Part shown: positions 4,773 through 8,695 of the stretch, piece by piece
Layout: each line of letters begins with the position of its first letter
Numbering within the stretch: position 1 is the stretch's first letter
From: CAZTEB01 sp964612735
GTDB taxonomy: Bacteria; Patescibacteriota; Microgenomatia; UBA1400; PJMF01
Direction of reading: 5' to 3'
Length of the DNA: 8,695 nucleotides
Assembly: GCA_964612735.1 (NCBI GenBank)
Contig: CAZTEB010000039.1
Span: forward strand, 1 to 8,695
Translations under genes and position numbers: made by a program
The notes under the pieces: generated by a model
The model's database searches: none
What the model saw: the letters and a program-made list of their open reading frames with translations, nothing else
Told to the model about the DNA's origin: nothing

Positions 4773-6961
4773 CTCTCCTGCGCCTGACTCGTTAAATACT
4801 CTCTAATCTTACTCATGTAGACTTCCCTGGGCTTACTACCTTCAGGAGGGCTAACTAGGCCTGCTTCGAACAACTGATCCAAGATTCGAGCTGCTCTAGC
4901 GTACCCCACCGATAATCTTCGCTGGATCAACGAACTCGAAGCTTTATCTGACTGAGAAATCAACTTCACGGCCTCGTTAAACTTAGGATCACGATCATCA
5001 CCGCCCGTACCACTGGAGCCACCACTAATTACGTTGGCTTGATACTTGGTGGTAATGTCTTCCTCATAATCTGGCTTCTGACCCTGTGCCTTGATGAACT
5101 GGATCAACTCTCGAGACTCAGTGTCTGATACATAGGTACCCTGAATACGCGAAGGCTTGGCCTGATCTGGAGGTGTGTATAGCATGTCTCCACGACCCAA
5201 CAGTTTCTCAGCACCAGGCATGTCCAAGATCACGCGTGAGTCGGTCATCGATGACACGTTGAAGGCAATTCGGGTCGGCACATTAGCCTTGATCAAACCA
5301 GTAATCACGTCAACCGAAGGCCTCTGAGTAGCTAACACCAAGTGAATACCAACCGCTCGAGCCATTTGGGCGATTCGAGTAATACTCTCTTCAACTTCAC
5401 TCGGAGCAAATAACATCACATCAGCCAACTCGTCTACTACGATCACGATGCTTGGCATCGACGCAAAGCCAGCCAGCTCGTTATACCCCTCGATGTTCTT
5501 CACCCCTACCTCAGCCAACTGCTTGTAGCGACGATCCATTTCAACGGTCGCCCACTTCAGCGCTGACACCACCTTAGATGGCTCGACGATCACCGGTGTG
5601 AGCAAGTGAGGTATATTGTTGTACCCCGTCAACTCAACGCGCTTAGGATCGACCAAGATAAACTTAACTTCATCAGGGCTGGCCCGGAACAAAATCGAGC
5701 ACATAAAGGTATTGATCGCCACCGACTTACCAGAACCCGTAGCACCAGCAATCAGAGCATGCGGCATCTTACCGATGTCGGCCACAATTGGATTACCTGC
5801 TACATCGATACCCAGCGCTACCGCTAGTTTTGAAGCATGCTTCTTCATAGTGTCTGACTGCAACATAGTCCGCAGTGTCACGTACTGGGCAGAGATATTC
5901 GGCACCTCAATACCCACCAATGACCGACCAGCGATCGGCGCTTCAATTCTGATCTGACCAGTAGGAGCAGCTAGAGCTAGAGCTAGGTCAGTTGACAGCC
6001 CAGTGATTTTCGAAAGCTTGGTACCTCGGGTAATCTCGAGGGCATACTGAGTCACAGACGGACCGTAGTTTACTTCAACTACTTTTGCCTTAATGCCAAA
6101 TGAGTCCAGTGTGTTTTCGATGATTGAGGCGTTGGCTTTGACGTCTCCACGATCAGCTTCACCACCAGATTTTTTAGAAAGCAACGACAGTGGCGGATAC
6201 TCCCAGACTAACGGAGTGGCGTTGGTGGCACCATCAGTTTCGCCGAGCTCATCAGACGATGACAATCGCGAAGCTGGGACGTCATCATCAGATACTGCTG
6301 TGGTGGACTGTTCATCACTGGTTTGCTCAGCTACCGCTCCAGTGTTGTCATTAACTGTGAAGCCACCAGCATCTTGTTCGCTAGAGCTACCACTAAATGG
6401 GAGCAGCTTAGGCAGCTTGAAACCACGTGCTTGCTTAACTTCTTCTTCACTTACCTGCGCATCTTGATCTAACTCTTTTTTAGCAAAGATCTTGCCAAGC
6501 AACTGCGCAATCTCTACGACTGAAAGCTGCGAGATTATTAGAGCACCGAGTACCAATAGCGTTCCAAAGACTACGTAACTACCCATCACTGAAATCAATG
6601 GTGCTAAATTCTCGAAGAAGTTGGCGCCAATCTCACCAGACTGACCGACTCCCATACTACCAATCATCAGCAACAGAGTACCAAGCAAGACGTTTGGCTT
6701 GGACCACACCCAATCAGCTCGCAGCGCAACCAATCCAGAAGAAATAAACACAAATGGTAAAAACAATAAACCTACACCCAGCTTCTGAGCCAGAAACTCG
6801 TTAGCCTGGGTCAGCGCTCGCCCCTGACCAGTGAAAGAAATAATCACCAGAATGCCAAGCATCACCAAGATGATCGCCACCACAGAGTTAAGTGTCTCAG
6901 GCCTGATCTTGACTTTGAGCTGTGTATTTTTCTTGGATCGACGACGGCGTTTCTTAGCCAT
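4769..6961 (-). CDS. ftsK: DNA translocase FtsK/SpoIIIE
   Basis: FtsK is a septum-anchored ATPase that pumps chromosomal DNA during division and helps resolve the terminus. The 730-residue protein starts with a basic patch (KKRRRRSKK), then four membrane segments (about 25-43, 63-81, 90-108 and 120-146). An acidic Ser/Thr-rich linker (150-250) follows, shorter than in E. coli and more like the SpoIIIE/SftA size class. The motor domain has Walker A GATGSGKS at 406-413, the segment ILVDPKRVELTGYNNIPHLL and Walker B IVIVVDELAD at 505-514. A C-terminal winged-helix gamma domain (about 658-720, LIQRRLSVGYARAARILDQL) reads KOPS-like orientation sequences in this family. The ATG at 6961 is the first in frame; AGGGA four bases upstream is a weak SD. 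The gene lies downstream of RNase J on the same strand with its own promoter. Confidence 0.96.
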   Translation of the reverse strand: MAKKRRRRSKKNTQLKVKIRPETLNSVVAIILVMLGILVIISFTGQGRALTQANEFLAQKLGVGLLFLPFVFISSGLVALRADWVWSKPNVLLGTLLLMIGSMGVGQSGEIGANFFENLAPLISVMGSYVVFGTLLVLGALIISQLSVVEIAQLLGKIFAKKELDQDAQVSEEEVKQARGFKLPKLLPFSGSSSEQDAGGFTVNDNTGAVAEQTSDEQSTTAVSDDDVPASRLSSSDELGETDGATNATPLVWEYPPLSLLSKKSGGEADRGDVKANASIIENTLDSFGIKAKVVEVNYGPSVTQYALEITRGTKLSKITGLSTDLALALAAPTGQIRIEAPIAGRSLVGIEVPNISAQYVTLRTMLQSDTMKKHASKLAVALGIDVAGNPIVADIGKMPHALIAGATGSGKSVAINTFMCSILFRASPDEVKFILVDPKRVELTGYNNIPHLLTPVIVEPSKVVSALKWATVEMDRRYKQLAEVGVKNIEGYNELAGFASMPSIVIVVDELADVMLFAPSEVEESITRIAQMARAVGIHLVLATQRPSVDVITGLIKANVPTRIAFNVSSMTDSRVILDMPGAEKLLGRGDMLYTPPDQAKPSRIQGTYVSDTESRELIQFIKAQGQKPDYEEDITTKYQANVISGGSSGTGGDDRDPKFNEAVKLISQSDKASSSLIQRRLSVGYARAARILDQLFEAGLVSPPEGSKPREVYMSKIREYLTSQAQES

Positions 6962-6980
6962 ACCATCCCTGGTTAAAATT

Positions 6981-6986
6981 ATTATA
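6981..6986 (-). promoter_or_regulatory. -10 element of the ftsK promoter
   Basis: The minus strand has TATAAT 19 bases before ATG 6961, in the 70-base gap after the RNase J stop. The leader would be about 13 bases and contain the weak AGGGA. No good -35 is found (TTGATG is about 21 bases away), so read-through from RNase J may also contribute. Confidence 0.5.
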
Positions 6987-7031
6987 GGATAATTATTAGC
7001 AGCTTTTCATCAAGTGCACAAGAGGGAAAGT

Positions 7032-8693
7032 CTAATCCACTAGCTCAACCACTATCATGGGATCTCTGCGAATAATCTTAAATAGCTTCTTACTCAGACT
7101 CTTCTGAAGCTGCTGCTTGAGCTCGCCATCAGAGGTCTTGTTTGGCATCTTCTTGAGCTGTTGTGCCACATGATCCTTTATGAACTTGACCACATCTTGA
7201 GCCTGCTTCATAAACACAAAACCTCTAGAGATGACCTGGATCTGATTGCCTTTAATAGCACCCTTTGTCTTAGGGATCAGCACCACTACGATACCTGACT
7301 CTCCTAGCGTTCTGCGATCAGAAAGTACAGCCGGACCAACGTCTCCGATGCCGAGACCGTCTACGATTCTTGGGGAGATCTCAAACTTGCCTGAAATCTC
7401 TGGGGTGCCATTGATAAATGACAAGATCTGACCACTGTCTGGCCTCAAAACTTGCTCAGAGCTAAGTCCCACTTGGTCAGCAACCCGCGTGGTATAGAGA
7501 TAGCGATGGCGATCTGCACCACCGATCGGCATGGTGTATGCGGGCTGAAGCAGTGACAACATATGTGCTTGCTCAGGTGCGCTAGCATGACCAGACTTAT
7601 GCATGTTTGGCTCGATAGCGGGATACACCACTTCGATGTTATTGCGAGCAAGCTCGTCAATGGCGCCATAGAAGTTAATCTCGTTGCCAGGAATAGCGTC
7701 TGCCGAGAACAGCACTTTGTCGCTTGGTTTGATCCTAATCATAGGATGCTCGCCGAACACAGCTCGCACTAGCGAAGAACCTTCTTGACCCTGACTACCA
7801 GCTACGATTAAGCACAACTTAGCATCGGCTACTTGTTCAGTATCGCGCTTATCGACAATGGTGCCTTCTGGAGCAGTCAGCTTATTGAGTCGAAATGCAA
7901 CTTCGACATTTTGCTCTACGCTCCTACCTATAAAAGCAACTTTTCTACCGTGTTCAACTGCGGCATCGATCGTCTGTTGAATTCTATGAATGTGTGAGCT
8001 CATCAGAGTCACCAACACCTTGCCTTTAGTATTGGCCATCGCAGCTGAGATAGCAGGGCCGGTGGTGTTCTCAGACTCTACCCAAGTGTCATTCTCGACG
8101 CGCAAACAGTCGATCATGGCACACAGTACGCGCTCTTCTTCGGCTGTAGTCTTGACGGTAGTCTCATCAGAGACTTGACCATCTACTGGTGTGGGGTCGA
8201 GCTTGAAGTCTGAACCGTGATATACAGTTCCTGCTGGAGTCTTAATGAAGTAGTGACGAGTGTCTGGCACCGAGTGCGTTATCGCCACTGCTTTAGCTTG
8301 AAAGTGACTGCCGATCGTAAACCACTCGGCGTCTTTGACGACGGTGATCTTGCGCTCAACTTTACCATCCTTCATTCGGTTCTTGGCAAAACCAGCCGTT
8401 AGCTCCGACGCATAGATCGGAAACTCTGGTAGTTCGGGCAAGATGTATGGAGTAGCCGCGATGTGGTCGTCATGACCATGCGTCAGGATCATACCGACGA
8501 TCTGCTTACCTTCATCGAGAAGCTGATGAAGATGGCGAGTGTCAGGAATCAGAATATCTGCGCCTGGCATTTGAATATCTGGAAAACCAATTCCGCAGTC
8601 CACGATCAAGATCTCATCTTGGTGAACGTATAAAAACATATTTTGGGTGACATTACCCATGCCCCCGAGTGGGATCACATCTAGTTGTGACAT
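7032..8693 (-). CDS. rnj: Ribonuclease J family, metallo-beta-lactamase/beta-CASP RNase
   Basis: RNase J is a cytoplasmic 5'-3' exo- and endoribonuclease of mRNA decay and rRNA maturation. The 553-residue length is typical. Visible motifs are the N-terminal LGGMGNVTQN, HGHDDH at 72-77, H140 in HSVPD, GSDFKLD at 160-166 (Asp162), SSHIHRIQ at 232-239, GSQGQ at 299-303 and KSGHAS at 366-371. The C-terminal domain closes with IIRRDPMIVVELV. Two family motifs are altered. The canonical PVHGEYRH reads PIGGADRH (389-396), so the seventh metal-binding His and the following Glu are replaced by Gly and Ala. GSQGE reads GSQGQ. Activity may therefore be changed. ATG 8693 agrees with family N-termini, but only two bases lie beyond it, so an earlier start cannot be excluded. 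ftsK follows on the same strand. Confidence 0.93.
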   Translation of the reverse strand: MSQLDVIPLGGMGNVTQNMFLYVHQDEILIVDCGIGFPDIQMPGADILIPDTRHLHQLLDEGKQIVGMILTHGHDDHIAATPYILPELPEFPIYASELTAGFAKNRMKDGKVERKITVVKDAEWFTIGSHFQAKAVAITHSVPDTRHYFIKTPAGTVYHGSDFKLDPTPVDGQVSDETTVKTTAEEERVLCAMIDCLRVENDTWVESENTTGPAISAAMANTKGKVLVTLMSSHIHRIQQTIDAAVEHGRKVAFIGRSVEQNVEVAFRLNKLTAPEGTIVDKRDTEQVADAKLCLIVAGSQGQEGSSLVRAVFGEHPMIRIKPSDKVLFSADAIPGNEINFYGAIDELARNNIEVVYPAIEPNMHKSGHASAPEQAHMLSLLQPAYTMPIGGADRHRYLYTTRVADQVGLSSEQVLRPDSGQILSFINGTPEISGKFEISPRIVDGLGIGDVGPAVLSDRRTLGESGIVVVLIPKTKGAIKGNQIQVISRGFVFMKQAQDVVKFIKDHVAQQLKKMPNKTSDGELKQQLQKSLSKKLFKIIRRDPMIVVELVD

Positions 8694-8695
8694 AT

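Noticed and set aside
6093..6467. Ser-rich 124-codon frame on the + strand inside ftsK
   Set aside because: It is the antisense shadow of the acidic linker of FtsK; its composition is a direct consequence of the linker codons.
1..8695. CRISPR arrays, insertion sequences or integrase genes
   Set aside because: No regular direct repeats, terminal inverted repeats or transposase/integrase motifs were seen in the window.

Overview
The window looks like part of a small bacterial chromosome, most likely a Candidate Phyla Radiation (Patescibacteria) genome and possibly Saccharibacteria (TM7). That is an inference from the compact layout, moderate G+C, divergent versions of RNase J and FtsK, a competence-type ComF and very short or absent mRNA leaders. 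TGA is a stop in several genes (the ABC ATPase, comF, the dinD-like gene), which argues against Gracilibacteria/Absconditabacteria, where TGA is read as Gly. No 16S rRNA or other decisive marker is present.

Layout, left to right. (1) The 3' end of a TPR-like gene, then tRNA-Val(CAC) behind an extended -10 promoter. (2) comF (+), convergent and stop-to-stop with a 104-codon gene (-) that looks like the N-terminal half of a formyltransferase fold and has a good promoter and Shine-Dalgarno. (3) A two-gene ABC-2 exporter operon (+) whose ATPase is crossed by a 10-N assembly gap. (4) A DinD family gene (-), A/T-richer than its neighbours. (5) A stretch of about 520 bases with no conventional protein gene, which I read as a complete tmRNA gene (ssrA, minus strand, about 4059-4473) with a strong promoter, tRNA-like ends, two recognisable pseudoknots and a long tag reading frame. 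(6) A small acidic 77-residue protein (+), divergent from ssrA and sharing its promoter region. (7) ftsK (-), then RNase J (-), which reaches the right edge.

Functional themes: RNA quality control and decay (ssrA, RNase J), chromosome segregation (FtsK), DNA uptake and damage response (ComF, DinD-like), and export (ABC-2). The genes are mostly independent transcription units. A recurring promoter pattern, TGnTAnnnT followed by exactly six bases and then the start codon, occurs before comF, the ABC operon and the dinD-like gene and implies leaderless mRNAs. The points most worth checking are the tmRNA with its unusual tag and degenerate elbow, RNase J lacking the HGE metal-ligand motif, the leaderless promoter set and the half-length formyltransferase-like protein.
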